IMG/VR virus record: IMGVR_UViG_3300019926_000028
Span: 1-56,382 of that record
Origin: a virus
Strand: one strand, 5' to 3'
DNA length: 56,382 bases
A model generated the notes under the pieces. It was not told the origin of the DNA and made no database searches. It worked only from the letters and a program-made list of their open reading frames with translations. The translations under genes were made by a program, and so were the position numbers. Within the stretch, counting starts at the first letter, position 1; every line of letters begins with the position of its first letter. Below are positions 47,472 to 55,478 of this stretch, one piece after another.

Positions 47472-47666
47472 ATGGGAAGCCCTTGCATCGATTGCTATTC
47501 ACACGATACAGAAATTGTTTGGTATGATGATGGACATTTTCGAAAGGAGTGCGCTGATTGTGGCTATATCGGTGGCCCTTACGTTTCTTCACAGGGAAGT
47601 GATGAATATGGCACAGAAGAAAAAGAAACCTCTCAAAACGTAGCTGAGAGCGTCTTTGATTATTAG
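47472..47666 (+). CDS. Small zinc protein with PIP-like tail
   Basis: 64 aa. CIDCYSHDTEIVWYDDGHF and RKECADCGYIGG form a four-cysteine ribbon in the first half; the rest is a flexible Ser/Glu-rich linker ending NVAESVFDY. That tail is identical in its last five residues to the tails of the D12 and Dam-type methyltransferases and the helicase. A zinc ribbon on a flexible PIP tether could be a small adaptor that rides on the viral sliding clamp. Starts 10 bases after the preceding stop. Confidence 0.6.
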   Translation: MGSPCIDCYSHDTEIVWYDDGHFRKECADCGYIGGPYVSSQGSDEYGTEEKETSQNVAESVFDY

Positions 47667-47669
47667 TAA

Positions 47670-47680
47670 AGGTTTTAAGT
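47670..47680 (+). promoter_or_regulatory. TATA box of the 47702 gene
   Basis: GGTTTTAAGTT about 22-32 bases before the ATG at 47702, close in sequence to the one at 47218. Confidence 0.5.
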
Positions 47681-47701
47681 TTCAAAGTCTACAGAGTAAA
47701 T

Positions 47702-47893
47702 ATGGAGTGTAATAATTGCGGAAGTGAAGAGTTTACTGAAATCCACAACGAAGAGTATGGTGGTCACAAAGGATCGGACAGACGTGATGAGACAGAGAAG
47801 ACCATCTATGAGTGTGATGAATGTGGAGGGCAAGGGCGAGAATTTGTTGATGGTGTCGATGGTGGAATCACATATTCGGGTGTTCTTCGATAA
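47702..47893 (+). CDS. Small zinc-ribbon protein
   Basis: 63 aa. CNNCGSEEFTEI at the N-terminus and YECDECGGQGREF near residue 37 are the two halves of a zinc ribbon, with a polar His/Gly/Arg loop between. The distance between pairs (about 33 residues) is long but within range. Followed two bases later by another cysteine protein. Confidence 0.55.
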   Translation: MECNNCGSEEFTEIHNEEYGGHKGSDRRDETEKTIYECDECGGQGREFVDGVDGGITYSGVLR

Positions 47894-47895
47894 AG

Positions 47896-48129
47896 ATGGC
47901 AGAGTTTGATGAAAATGTACAATGCGGAAACTGTGAGTTGTGTAGAATCGATTCAACAGACTATCTTGGACGGTGTAGTAACTGTGGAGAACGAGATTGG
48001 GAGTTGATTGTAGAGGATAAATGGTTGAGTGTTCCAGAACTACAAGAAATGGCAAAGTCTACGGGGCAAGACATTGAACAGTTGAAGAAAAATAAAGAAG
48101 CATTCTTAGAAAATGACGAAAACAATTGA
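47896..48129 (+). CDS. Small zinc-ribbon protein with helical tail
   Basis: 77 aa. CGNCELCRIDSTDYLGRC then SNCGERDWEL provide at least four cysteines; a C-terminal helical tail (VPELQEMAKSTGQDIEQLKK) may mediate contacts. It overlaps the next gene by 17 bases. Unrecognised. Confidence 0.55.
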   Translation: MAEFDENVQCGNCELCRIDSTDYLGRCSNCGERDWELIVEDKWLSVPELQEMAKSTGQDIEQLKKNKEAFLENDENN

Positions 48130-48256
48130 AGCAGAAGTAACAGAAGATTCGTTAGAATATCTTCAAGAGTGGGCTGATGCTGTTGGATGTGAAGTTAAAG
48201 ATGTTGCCGGTGATTCAATTGATTCATATCTAGAATTGGAACCCGAAGAACTTTAG
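48113..48256 (+). CDS. Unknown small acidic protein
   Basis: 47 aa, EAEVTEDSLEYLQEWADAVG, then acidic to the end. Overlaps the preceding gene by 17 bases. Short and without a motif, so less certain to be a gene than its neighbours. Confidence 0.4.
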   Translation: MTKTIEAEVTEDSLEYLQEWADAVGCEVKDVAGDSIDSYLELEPEEL

Positions 48257-48283
48257 TAACTTGAAAACCTAACATAATACACT

Positions 48284-48532
48284 ATGGAATTGTTACAATT
48301 CAAGGCCGATTGGTGTGGACCGTGTAAACAACAGAGCCAAATTCTTGAAGAATTTGATTCAGTAGCAGTAAGGGAAATTGATATTGAGGAAGAACAAGAC
48401 TTGGCTAATCAGTATAATGTTCGTTCGTTGCCAACTCTGATTCTCCGAGATGAAGATATAGGTGTCCTTGAGAATTTCGTCGGATTGACTGAATTGGACA
48501 GGATCGAAGAAGCAGTTGAAATGTATTCGTAG
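48284..48532 (+). CDS. Thioredoxin-like protein
   Basis: 82 aa, the size of a minimal thioredoxin or glutaredoxin. LLQFKADWCGPCKQQSQIL with the WCGPC active site at residues 10-14, a cis-Pro in VRSLPTLILRD near 46, and a Gly-containing C-terminal helix region. It reduces disulfides; viral versions support ribonucleotide reduction, redox control or capsid assembly. The upstream TATA is weak (AACCTAACATAATAC, about 48267-48281). Confidence 0.85.
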   Translation: MELLQFKADWCGPCKQQSQILEEFDSVAVREIDIEEEQDLANQYNVRSLPTLILRDEDIGVLENFVGLTELDRIEEAVEMYS

Positions 48533-48533
48533 T

Positions 48534-48698
48534 ATGGTGCAACAACAGAACGCATTAGCAATTATGTATATAATATATTTGTTCTCTCTTTTCACTTTTG
48601 GTTTAGCAAGTTATACAGAAGATATGCAGACGATGGTGGTGTTTGGATTTATTACTCTATTGATCCAAAATTGGCTTTTCCGGATGGAAGAAGAGTAG
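48534..48698 (+). CDS. Small membrane protein
   Basis: 54 aa from the ATG at 48534, one base after the thioredoxin stop. LAIMYIIYLFSLFTFGLA and MQTMVVFGFITLLIQNWLF are two membrane helices. Its stop is two bases before the stop of the convergent gene at 48701. Unrecognised. Confidence 0.5.
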   Translation: MVQQQNALAIMYIIYLFSLFTFGLASYTEDMQTMVVFGFITLLIQNWLFRMEEE

Positions 48699-48700
48699 AG

Positions 48701-48988
48701 TTATTCGTGTTTTGCTTGACTATAATCGTATTCCGGGTATAGTTCATCCCAACAGTCTTTACAAGTAAAATTGACAAAATCGACTGTTCTTCTGATAAGA
48801 TTTCTACTCTTCCCGACAGAGAATATACCACTAAAAGATTCTTGTTCGCATTCAACACAAGTAGTTTCGTAATTTTTTTCTAGATCGTGTTGGGTTGGTT
48901 GCCAACCGTTGTTAGATACGACGAGTCCTTCAAACATTTCTTTACCATCTTCTGAAATACCATATCTCCAATGCTCCACGTTGCTCAT
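48701..48988 (-). CDS. Zinc-binding protein, lone minus-strand gene
   Basis: 95 aa. A hydrophilic start (VEHWRYGISEDGKEMFEGLV) then CVECEQESFSG near residue 44 and FTCKDCWDELY near 74 form a four-cysteine site. It is the only minus-strand gene in the right-hand part of the window and is divergent from 49065; a TATA (ATTTATATAGC on the minus strand near 49005-49016) lies about 20-25 bases before its ATG, so the two genes share a 76-base promoter region. Confidence 0.6.
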   Translation of the reverse strand: MSNVEHWRYGISEDGKEMFEGLVVSNNGWQPTQHDLEKNYETTCVECEQESFSGIFSVGKSRNLIRRTVDFVNFTCKDCWDELYPEYDYSQAKHE

Positions 48989-49035
48989 ACTTTTTGTTTC
49001 ACTTCTCGCTATATAAATCCACGGTAGGAGGAAGA

Positions 49036-49056
49036 TTTATACAGTTCAAGATATAA
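49036..49056 (+). promoter_or_regulatory. Promoter-like element of the 49065 gene, repeated at 53129
   Basis: TTTATACAGTTCAAGATATAA contains the TATA box for the ATG at 49065. Twenty of the 21 bases recur at 53129-53149 in the gene-free region, which hints at a shared control element. Confidence 0.4.
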
Positions 49057-49064
49057 CATCGGGT

Positions 49065-49238
49065 ATGGTACGAGAAGATGTTGAAGCGTTATTCCACGCC
49101 CACGAATTGATTGCAAGAGAAATTGAACAAGCTGAATCCTTTGCTCATGCTGATAATGAAGACTTGCATGGACACATTAATGGCCTTCGGGAAGCGAACA
49201 ACCGGGTCGAAGAACTAATTTACGAGAGGTTGGAATGA
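49065..49238 (+). CDS. Small His/Glu-rich helical protein
   Basis: 57 aa. All helix: REDVEALFHAHELIAREIEQ, AESFAHADNEDLHGHINGLR. Many histidines on one helical face could bind metal. It overlaps the next gene by 4 bases. Unrecognised. Confidence 0.5.
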   Translation: MVREDVEALFHAHELIAREIEQAESFAHADNEDLHGHINGLREANNRVEELIYERLE

Positions 49239-49516
49239 AAGGAACACACGCTTATATAGGAGTGAAATTGCAAGAAGCCCAACAACAGTTGCAAGACGGG
49301 GAATATATCAAAGCATATCAGACGATATTAGATATAGAAGAAGAATGGAATCAAAGGAACGAGGAAATAATTGATGTTGATGTAAGTAGTCATTTTGATT
49401 CCGAAAAAATCGAATCAATCAAAGAAGATGTGAAGAATCCAGATAATGTGAATCCATCAAACGCTGAACCAATTGAGAAAGCACGGTTGATTGTGGGGTA
49501 TATTGATGATCGGTGA
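49235..49516 (+). CDS. Unknown helical protein
   Basis: 93 aa. The first half, HAYIGVKLQEAQQQLQDGEY then IKAYQTILDIEEEWNQRNEE, looks like a short helical hairpin (TPR-like in spacing), followed by an acidic, Asn/Pro-rich part. Overlaps its neighbours. No family recognised. Confidence 0.5.
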   Translation: MKGTHAYIGVKLQEAQQQLQDGEYIKAYQTILDIEEEWNQRNEEIIDVDVSSHFDSEKIESIKEDVKNPDNVNPSNAEPIEKARLIVGYIDDR

Positions 49517-49859
49517 TATTGATATAGACGAATCAATCACAGATCGGTTTGAAGAGCAGGGCATTTTAGAAGAAAAGATGCAAGAAGCGATGCAGAGAAT
49601 TGCTATAGAGCGGGAGAAACTGCTTGCTTTGGCGCTTCGGGATGGATACGATGGAGTAGACATACACATGGACACGTCGATTGTGACGGACTATAGAGAC
49701 TACTCTATGGGGTTTGAGTACGAAGCATGGGAAGGCGAAGCACCGACAATAAATAGATGGGAAGCTAATGTTCAAAGGTACGATTTCCGTGTTTTAGACA
49801 AGCGAGAGAAACAGCAGTTGCTAGCAAGGATTGGGGTTTCCGAGAGAAAGAAAGAATGA
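49506..49859 (+). CDS. Unknown protein
   Basis: 117 aa from the ATG at 49506 (an in-frame codon at 49491 is less plausible). A long helix (EEKMQEAMQRIAIEREKLLA) precedes an aromatic, beta-like section (YRDYSMGFEYEAWEGEAPTI) and a charged end (DKREKQQLLARIGVSERKKE). Nothing recognised. Overlaps the next gene by 4 bases. Confidence 0.5.
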   Translation: MIGDIDIDESITDRFEEQGILEEKMQEAMQRIAIEREKLLALALRDGYDGVDIHMDTSIVTDYRDYSMGFEYEAWEGEAPTINRWEANVQRYDFRVLDKREKQQLLARIGVSERKKE

Positions 49860-50263
49860 TTGGATTTTTGAAATGTTGGCTGTATGGTCATTCTGAAACA
49901 GAAGAAGAGAAATTTGGTGAGTGTATAAATCAAAAATGCTCCCGGTGTGGTCGTGTGCTTTCACGAGAATATACCTATAAAGGCCGGGCTGAAAATTTTC
50001 TTGAATCAACACACCGATTGGGTATTTATAAACCAGTCGAATTTATTACTGATAATGATGGTCGAAAACTAGAACCGGGAGACACTATAAAGTACAAAGA
50101 GTTTGATACGACTTTTCCGGGCCTTCATTTAGGAAGAACGGGTACTGTTGAATTTTTATTTGAGGATAGAGAAGGGAATTGTTTCGTAAAGATCCGAACA
50201 AAAAGAACATTGTTGAGGGAGCGGCGTATTATGGGAATACGGAAAGGTTTTGAAAATGACTGA
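49856..50263 (+). CDS. Zinc-finger plus small barrel protein
   Basis: 135 aa. An N-terminal CWLYGHSETEEEKFGECINQ, CSRCG segment gives a Cys/His metal site; the second half (RKLEPGDTIKYKEFDT, HLGRTGTVEFLF) is a KOW/SH3-like barrel. The order, zinc site then barrel, is reminiscent of small nucleic-acid-binding proteins. Overlaps the next gene by 8 bases. Confidence 0.5.
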   Translation: MIGFLKCWLYGHSETEEEKFGECINQKCSRCGRVLSREYTYKGRAENFLESTHRLGIYKPVEFITDNDGRKLEPGDTIKYKEFDTTFPGLHLGRTGTVEFLFEDREGNCFVKIRTKRTLLRERRIMGIRKGFEND

Positions 50264-50594
50264 GAAAGACCTACCAACGGAGTACAACGAGTTTGTACGG
50301 TTTATCGAACAAAACCATACATCAGTAGTTGCTCAGGTTCTCTCCGAAGAGTATAATCCCAAATTGGATGCTAAGAAAGCACGAGAGCGGTGTGAGATGG
50401 CTATGAGAATAAATGTATATAGAGGAAGTAATCTATTGACAAAGACTACGGCAACAGCAAAAGAGATACAGAGAGGTTATACAACAATCGAGTGCCCATC
50501 GTGTAAAGGAACAGGAGTGTTTGAGATCACGGATACAGACAGTCAAGATTGTGTTGAGTGTTCCACGAAGGGCGAATTGACTGTTAGTATTTGA
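50256..50594 (+). CDS. DnaJ-type zinc-motif protein
   Basis: 112 aa from the ATG at 50256. The C-terminal TIECPSCKGTGVFEITDTDS then QDCVECSTKG is a CxxCxGxG repeat pair like the zinc region of DnaJ and some phage regulators. The N-terminal 60 residues form helices (EFVRFIEQNHTSVVAQVLSE). Unknown role. Last gene of its run. Confidence 0.55.
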   Translation: MTEKDLPTEYNEFVRFIEQNHTSVVAQVLSEEYNPKLDAKKARERCEMAMRINVYRGSNLLTKTTATAKEIQRGYTTIECPSCKGTGVFEITDTDSQDCVECSTKGELTVSI

Positions 50595-50691
50595 GGGGGA
50601 ATACTGTTGAGAGTATATTTTTCGGGAATTTCCATTCTGATTTTGACTCATACTGCCAAAGGTTTTTATTGGAAGGGGTTTTTATTAGATT

Positions 50692-50928
50692 ATGGGAGAG
50701 CATAAAGTGCTTCGGTGTGAGGATTGTAAAGAATATGCTAACGTAGGCAAGATTTGACCAGAGATTGATAAAGGGCATTTACCCGGAGATCGAGAACTAA
50801 CCATTTCATTCTTATATGAACACAAAGGATGTAGTGTTAGATTGGTTGGAGAGTATAGTGGGACACAGCAGATGTGGATGGACACGAATAAAAAGAATGG
50901 AAGGGAGGAATATAAGAAAGACAATTGA
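50692..50928 (+). pseudogene. Small gene interrupted by an in-frame TGA
   Basis: From the ATG at 50692, 21 codons (MGEHKVLRCEDCKEYANVG) reach TGA at 50755-50757, and the same frame continues without a break for 56 more codons (PEIDKGHLPGDRELTISFLY...EEYKKDN) to the stop at 50926-50928. Acidic and polar composition, a CEDC motif and sensible codon use continue through the break, so the two halves look like one 78-residue protein. TGG to TGA at one Trp codon would explain it. Possible TATA box: GGTTTTTATTGG near 50661-50672. Confidence 0.45.
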
Positions 50929-50962
50929 AAACTCGGGAAATACCATTGTCATAATTTTCGTT

Positions 50963-50975
50963 GGGTTTTTAAGTT
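50963..50975 (+). promoter_or_regulatory. TATA promoter of the 51002 gene
   Basis: TTGGGTTTTTAAG lies about 27-39 bases before the ATG at 51002, the last promoter of this type before the gene-free region. Confidence 0.45.
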
Positions 50976-51001
50976 GGAAGGTTTAATGAGGAAATGGAAA
51001 T

Positions 51002-51379
51002 ATGGTTAATAAATCACACCCTTGTATTAGAGATTTACCGACGTATGATGAAATGGCTGAAATTGTAGAGGCAGAGGATGTTTATGAAACTATTGAAGAA
51101 GATATCGGTGTAAATATCGATGGTGAATTTATTACCGATTCGTGGATACGAGGCAGAAAGGACAAACAAGCACGAATGATGTTTCTATTTGGAGCAGCAT
51201 TCACGCTTATGTCTGAGATAGTTGAAGAGCAAAATCCAGATAAAAGAGGACACTACGAAGAAGATAATTACTTTACAGACTTCCACGATCTATATAATCA
51301 TGTCCAAGTTGAGATTGACAAACAAGTAACTCCCAATAGCGAAGGGCAAGAGTATTTTGATGAAGAACACGGATGGTAG
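51002..51379 (+). CDS. Unknown acidic protein, last of the early gene block
   Basis: 125 aa. LPTYDEMAEIVEAEDVYETI, then KQARMMFLFGAAFTLMSEIV, a hydrophobic helix too polar at its ends to be a clear membrane segment, then acidic and aromatic to the end (FDEEHGW). No cysteine cluster. Preceded by a TATA box and followed by 3.5 kb without genes. Unrecognised. Confidence 0.55.
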   Translation: MVNKSHPCIRDLPTYDEMAEIVEAEDVYETIEEDIGVNIDGEFITDSWIRGRKDKQARMMFLFGAAFTLMSEIVEEQNPDKRGHYEEDNYFTDFHDLYNHVQVEIDKQVTPNSEGQEYFDEEHGW

Positions 51380-53128
51380 TAGAAATCCGGAAATACCTTT
51401 GTCAGTAGTGTATGTATAAAAATATACGTCGGGTATAGTAATATATATCCGTCATGTTTTTGCTCGAACATGAATCTATCATGATTAATCATTACATTTA
51501 TCAGATCGAGATGATTTCAAGCTTGAGATTTAAACAATTAAAGCAAAAAGAATTTCTAACTTACAAATGTTTAGCTTTCTCTCTTATTCTAATACAATTG
51601 TTTTCTTTTCTAACTCTTAGCTTTAGATCCTTCAGTTAATAACTCATATGCTAATACAAATAGACTTGTTAGTTACACAAATAGAATTTATGGAAATATC
51701 TTAGCTCCTAGCTTTCGATCCTCTTGATTAGGCATATTTGTTAACCCATTAGGTCTTATCTCTTACAATACTAACTAAAAGCTACGAATATTCTTTTCCT
51801 GTTAAAATAATAGCTTCATATTCTTAACACCCCCCGACCACTTTAGATATACGGATAAAACCCTTTATTTGTGTGCCTACATTACGGATATATCACTTAT
51901 ATACCTATATAAAAGGTGCTTGTATGCCTATATCTCGATCCAAAAGCTAGGGGTTTAGATTAAAATGAAGGGCTTTAGATTATGAATTAATATATTTCCG
52001 AAAAATCCCCCTTTGAAACCCCTAAATTAGTTTTCAATCCCCGAGCCTTACGGGGGTTTTGATTTTAATAACAGTATAGCTATATGTTGGATCGCCAGCT
52101 AAACAGCTATCGCTTATAAACCGTAAGAGGTTTTGGTTACATTTTTCGGAAAAATGTTCATATATAGGGGAAATTAGTTTTCCATGTAACCATATCCGGT
52201 TAACATATTTGGGTGTTTACAAGTATGTGGTATTTTAACACATTTAAGGAATTTAAGCTTAAATATGAATATACTAGGGGATTAGGGCTTTCACGTCGCT
52301 AATATAAAAAATATACCGGGATTTTAATATATCCCCCTAAATTCCCCCAATATTAACACATACATATACCTTAAACACCAATAAAATACTGTTAGATCTA
52401 ACACCAAATAGGACCCTAGTAGTTCCTTATACTCATACCCATAAACATAGGATACAAGGCTTCTATTAACTGATTATAATGAGTATAAGGGTTATTGGTA
52501 AGTTTATAAAGATTAATATGATATACACTAATCTTATACGCTATACTAACACGTTTATGTTATTGGATACTGTTTATATTGTATGTATGTATCCTCTTTT
52601 CCGTAATATGTAATAATATGTCTTTAGTGTGATTATATTCTATTGAACTATTGGCTTTAGCTTCTAGTATCCTTATATCGATTATAACCTTATTGACTAT
52701 ACTACTAGTTCCTTGTATATTGTAGTGTAAATATAATGAACTTAATACTAACTAGTATATGCTACATTAGTCATTAAGGAATAATATGTAATTTTAATAT
52801 AGCTTGGCATTTCTCCCATTTGAGATATATAATGGTTTTACATGGATTAATTACAAGCTATTTAGCCAGAAATAACGCTAAAATGCTAATTCATTTTACA
52901 AGTTTAAAACCCCCATAGGGGAATACAATTCAAAATTAAACTATCATTCTGAAAGGATGGCATACCGTGGATCGGTGTATTTGCTGTCTAGAGTGTAGGG
53001 GTTAACGGTGTTTTTCGGTGTTTCAAAATCGCATGAAAGCGCCTTTGTTAATGGTTTGTAATGTATACGGTATATCAATTTCTAATAATCGGAAATAGTA
53101 TATTAACTTAAATAGCTCTTTTCATATG

Positions 53129-53149
53129 TTTATACAGTTCATGATATAA
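53129..53149 (+). repeat. Copy of the 49036 promoter-like element
   Basis: TTTATACAGTTCATGATATAA matches 49036-49056 at 20 of 21 bases. No gene follows here, so it may start a non-coding transcript or be a protein-binding site. Confidence 0.4.
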
Positions 53150-53160
53150 ATTGAACTTAA

Positions 53161-53330
53161 ATTGAATACAAGTCTATTTTACTACAAGTCTACTTTACTG
53201 TAGTACAATTAAAATTGTATTTGTCGATCTAGCTAGGAAACAAGTTTAGTTTTATTGAATACAAGTCTATTTAATACTACAGGATAGAAAACTTACTTGT
53301 ATTTAGTACAATTGAACTTGAATGTCTCAA
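53161..53330 (+). repeat. AT-rich iteron-like repeats
   Basis: ATTGAATACAAGTCTATTT occurs at 53161-53179 and again at 53254-53272. Related pieces (ACAAGTCTACTTTACT at 53184, GTACAATTAAAATTG at 53202, GTACAATTGAACTTG at 53306) lie between and after. Repeats of this kind flanking AT-rich DNA are typical of replication origins. Confidence 0.45.
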
Positions 53331-53998
53331 AACGACCATATATGCCCCTACAAGGCGTTTATTTTTCTTGTGTGATTCATACCACTAAATCCGGTAATGG
53401 ATACATCAGAAAGGCGCATAACCGCCTTATTTTGGACATAAGCACTAATCCCGATTAACGCGCATGGACATGAGATAAAATCGGTATGTGCGCATGGATA
53501 ATTACGCAAATATAGCCAGAAAATAACCCTATTTTCTATTAAATCGGTAAGTGATTCTAATAACAATTATTAAAATCGTCCCTATATAGAAGTTGAGTTA
53601 ATAAAAAATATCGCTAAAATCCGGTGTTTTTGGCCGTCCAAAAAGAAAACAAACATACAAAGAATAGTCTAATACTGTTTGTACTAGCTAGGAAATAGCC
53701 AAAGAAGTTTAGGAAATAACGATATCGCTAGCACGCATGGACAAATGCCTTTAGTTATCATTTTGATTAACTAAATCGCAATACGGCGATGCATAGATAA
53801 TTTATCTGATATGGGTATAATTTCATGCTTTTAGCCTTGAATCCTAGTCAAATAGATTATACTTTAATTTCTAATATCTCCTAAACAGTAAGTAAAGAGT
53901 CTAAAACGTCGGTTTGTAATCTATCAATTCCCAACGATTAGATTTAAGTGTAATTCGCTCGCGTATGTGGGTATGAATCAAAATCAGACTTGGTAAGA

Positions 53999-54055
53999 CC
54001 TAATCGATTAGGCCCTATTGTAAAATCCCCATTCCCCATGGAAACACCCATGGGG
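53999..54055. repeat. Two palindromes: CCTAATCGATTAGG and CCCCATGG-CCATGGGG
   Basis: CCTAATCGATTAGG (53999-54012) is a perfect 14-bp palindrome. CCCCATGG (54034-54041) and CCATGGGG (54048-54055) are perfect 8-bp inverted repeats around AAACAC. Both lie in the gene-free region. Confidence 0.6.
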
Positions 54056-54342
54056 GCTTATGAAATGGAACCTATCGGTTATGGGGGCAAAATCTACCAG
54101 TAACCCACTAAGAGACTTAGAAAAGGCCCTAATAGGGCTTAGGTCCGGAGATTCCATAACGCTGTTTTGTAGGGTATTGAGACTTGTAGCGGGCATACGA
54201 TCCAAATAACCGCTTATTCATATGCGGTAAATTTCGGGAGCCTATGATCCAAGAGTAACCTAGTGGCATACGCATATGGAAAAATGCGTATTGCGTAAGG
54301 TGATGGCATTGTAACACGACTAAACGGCCTTGAAACGCCCGT

Positions 54343-54410
54343 ATACGTCAGTCTGGGTAATAAGACGGTATCCGCTTATGGATACGTCAGTCTGCTTAAT
54401 AAGACGGTAT
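54343..54410 (+). repeat. 29-bp tandem direct repeat (two copies)
   Basis: ATACGTCAGTCTGGGTAATA continuing AGACGGTAT (54343-54371) recurs at 54382-54410 with two mismatches. Between the copies GTATCC-GCTTAT-GGATAC forms a 6-bp hairpin. Start-to-start spacing is 39 bases. Confidence 0.6.
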
Positions 54411-54486
54411 ACGGACGGATTAGGGGCTTAGTAGGGAAGTAACAGGTAATTTCCTTCATATGTGAAGTGAGTAAGTCACTGATCAT

Positions 54487-54577
54487 AGGGACGGAAAACC
54501 CACATACCGTATGTGGGTTATGGAAATTGTAGCTCTACCCATGAACAAGGGACGGAAAACCGGATCGACATATCCGG
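54487..54577 (+). repeat. Duplicated motif-plus-palindrome unit
   Basis: AGGGACGGAAAACC occurs at 54487-54500 and 54548-54561. Each copy runs straight into a palindrome, but a different one: CCCACATAC-C-GTATGTGGG (54499-54517) and CCGGAT-CGACAT-ATCCGG (54560-54577). Same head, compensating stem changes: this is how a conserved structure with variable sequence looks. Confidence 0.55.
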
Positions 54578-54912
54578 CGAAAAGAGTGATAGAATGAAGT
54601 TAGGGGAAAACACCCTAAACTACAGTAAAACCGTGTTTAAGCGTTTTAGGCATGGTTTGAATAGTTCTAAAGCCCTTGTAAGAGTAATTTCAATCCCGGT
54701 AAAGTTGTGGTAAAAACCACAAATACGGGCATAAAAGGTAAAAAATTGAAAGCTTAGTTACAAACCGTTTAGAAAAGTGGAAAACCGCCGGATTATGGTA
54801 TTGAAACTTAAAAGACCACTTGAAAACACAACTACAATTACCTATGTGAGACTTACAAAATACAAACATATGCATGGTTAAAATGGATAAACGTATTAAA
54901 TTACGTTTTACC

Positions 54913-54941
54913 TTTCCCAAAAGTGAAAATTTTGGGTGAAA
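54913..54941 (+). promoter_or_regulatory. Hairpin containing the ribosome-binding site of the 54952 gene (29-bp repeat, copy 1)
   Basis: CCCAAAA (54916-54922) pairs with TTTTGGG (54930-54936) around GTGAAAA, and the 3' arm runs into GGGTGA, the Shine-Dalgarno, 12 bases before the ATG. The whole 29 bases from TTTCCC to TGAAA recur identically at 55193-55221. Confidence 0.65.
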
Positions 54942-54951
54942 TAGTGAACAT

Positions 54952-55152
54952 ATGAGTTTTACAGCTAAACCGATCCAAAAAGACGTTAAGAATAGTGATA
55001 AACCTAATTTCAGTATTGATGATATGGTGAAAACACCTTACGGTGTTGGTGTTGTTGCTGAAGTGAGGAATAACGATGTTTTGATACAATTAGGAATAGC
55101 TGAAGTGACAGCTTTGGAAAAGTCCAAAGTTGAAAAAATCAATGGGGATTAG
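54952..55152 (+). CDS. Small barrel-like protein
   Basis: 66 aa. DMVKTPYGVGVVAEVRNNDV then LIQLGIAEVTALEKSKVEKI looks like a KOW/SH3-type small barrel (a beta-strand, Gly-turn, beta-strand pattern), preceded by a basic tail. Unlike the rest of the window it is not acidic. Start is set by GGGTGA 12 bases upstream. Function unknown. Confidence 0.6.
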   Translation: MSFTAKPIQKDVKNSDKPNFSIDDMVKTPYGVGVVAEVRNNDVLIQLGIAEVTALEKSKVEKINGD

Positions 55153-55164
55153 GGCAAATAATCC
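55145..55164 (+). terminator. Hairpin across the stop of the 54952 gene
   Basis: GGGATTA-GGGCAA-ATAATCCC forms a 7-bp stem over the stop codon (TAG at 55150-55152). It may end or stabilise the message. No T-run follows directly, so a classical terminator is uncertain. Confidence 0.35.
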
Positions 55165-55192
55165 CGCATGAGTTAGGCATACGGGGGTTAAT

Positions 55193-55221
55193 TTTCCCAA
55201 AAGTGAAAATTTTGGGTGAAA
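55193..55221 (+). promoter_or_regulatory. Hairpin containing the ribosome-binding site of the 55232 gene (29-bp repeat, copy 2)
   Basis: Identical to the element at 54913-54941, including the CCCAAAA/TTTTGGG stem and GGGTGA, again 12 bases before the ATG. The spacing argues for the first ATG (55232) over the one at 55238. Confidence 0.65.
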
Positions 55222-55231
55222 AACTAGACAC

Positions 55232-55456
55232 ATGTACATGTCATTCATGAAGCAAACAAAAATTGAAGATTGTACTGTTAAACTAAAAAGAATCAATTAC
55301 CCAAATAAACCGGAAAAAGAGCCAAAATTTTGGGTAAGTGTTGTGGGAAACGATCCAATAACTCAAAAACGGAAAAAAATATGGTCTTTGTCGGGAGAAA
55401 ACAAAGGGGAATTGTGGGAAAAAGCTAAGAAATATGCGGAAAAATACGCATATTGA
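55232..55456 (+). CDS. Small basic protein
   Basis: 74 aa, rich in lysine (KLKRINYPNKPEKEPKF, KRKKIWSLSGENKGELWEKA) and thus basic where the window is acidic. One cysteine. The mixed strand and helix pattern would fit a DNA-binding or virion protein. Unrecognised. Confidence 0.6.
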   Translation: MYMSFMKQTKIEDCTVKLKRINYPNKPEKEPKFWVSVVGNDPITQKRKKIWSLSGENKGELWEKAKKYAEKYAY

Positions 55457-55478
55457 ATAAATAACGGATAATTTTTGA

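Larger units (their letters stand above)
51380..54951. other. Gene-free, repeat- and palindrome-rich region (candidate origin or control region)
   Basis: About 3.6 kb in which no frame on either strand is convincingly coding; the few open frames of 60-76 codons have no promoter, no ribosome-binding site, no coupling and unlikely composition. It is the only such stretch in a window where genes otherwise overlap. The first 2 kb is very AT-rich and low in complexity; the part after 53.9 kb is dense in palindromes and direct repeats (listed separately). No tRNA or rRNA is seen. Possible contents are a replication origin, structured RNAs, or remains of former genes. Confidence 0.6.

Noticed and set aside
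50755-50757. TGA read as selenocysteine
   Set aside because: No SECIS-like element or selenium gene is seen and haloarchaea are not known to use selenocysteine; a Trp to stop change is likelier.
51454-51639. 61-codon plus-strand frame with hydrophobic product
   Set aside because: Low-complexity AT-rich DNA gives Leu/Phe/Ile-rich products by chance; no start signals.
53348-54317. Open frames of 60-72 codons in the gene-free region
   Set aside because: No promoter, ribosome-binding site or coupling, and overlapping frames on opposite strands; expected by chance in AT-rich DNA with palindromes.
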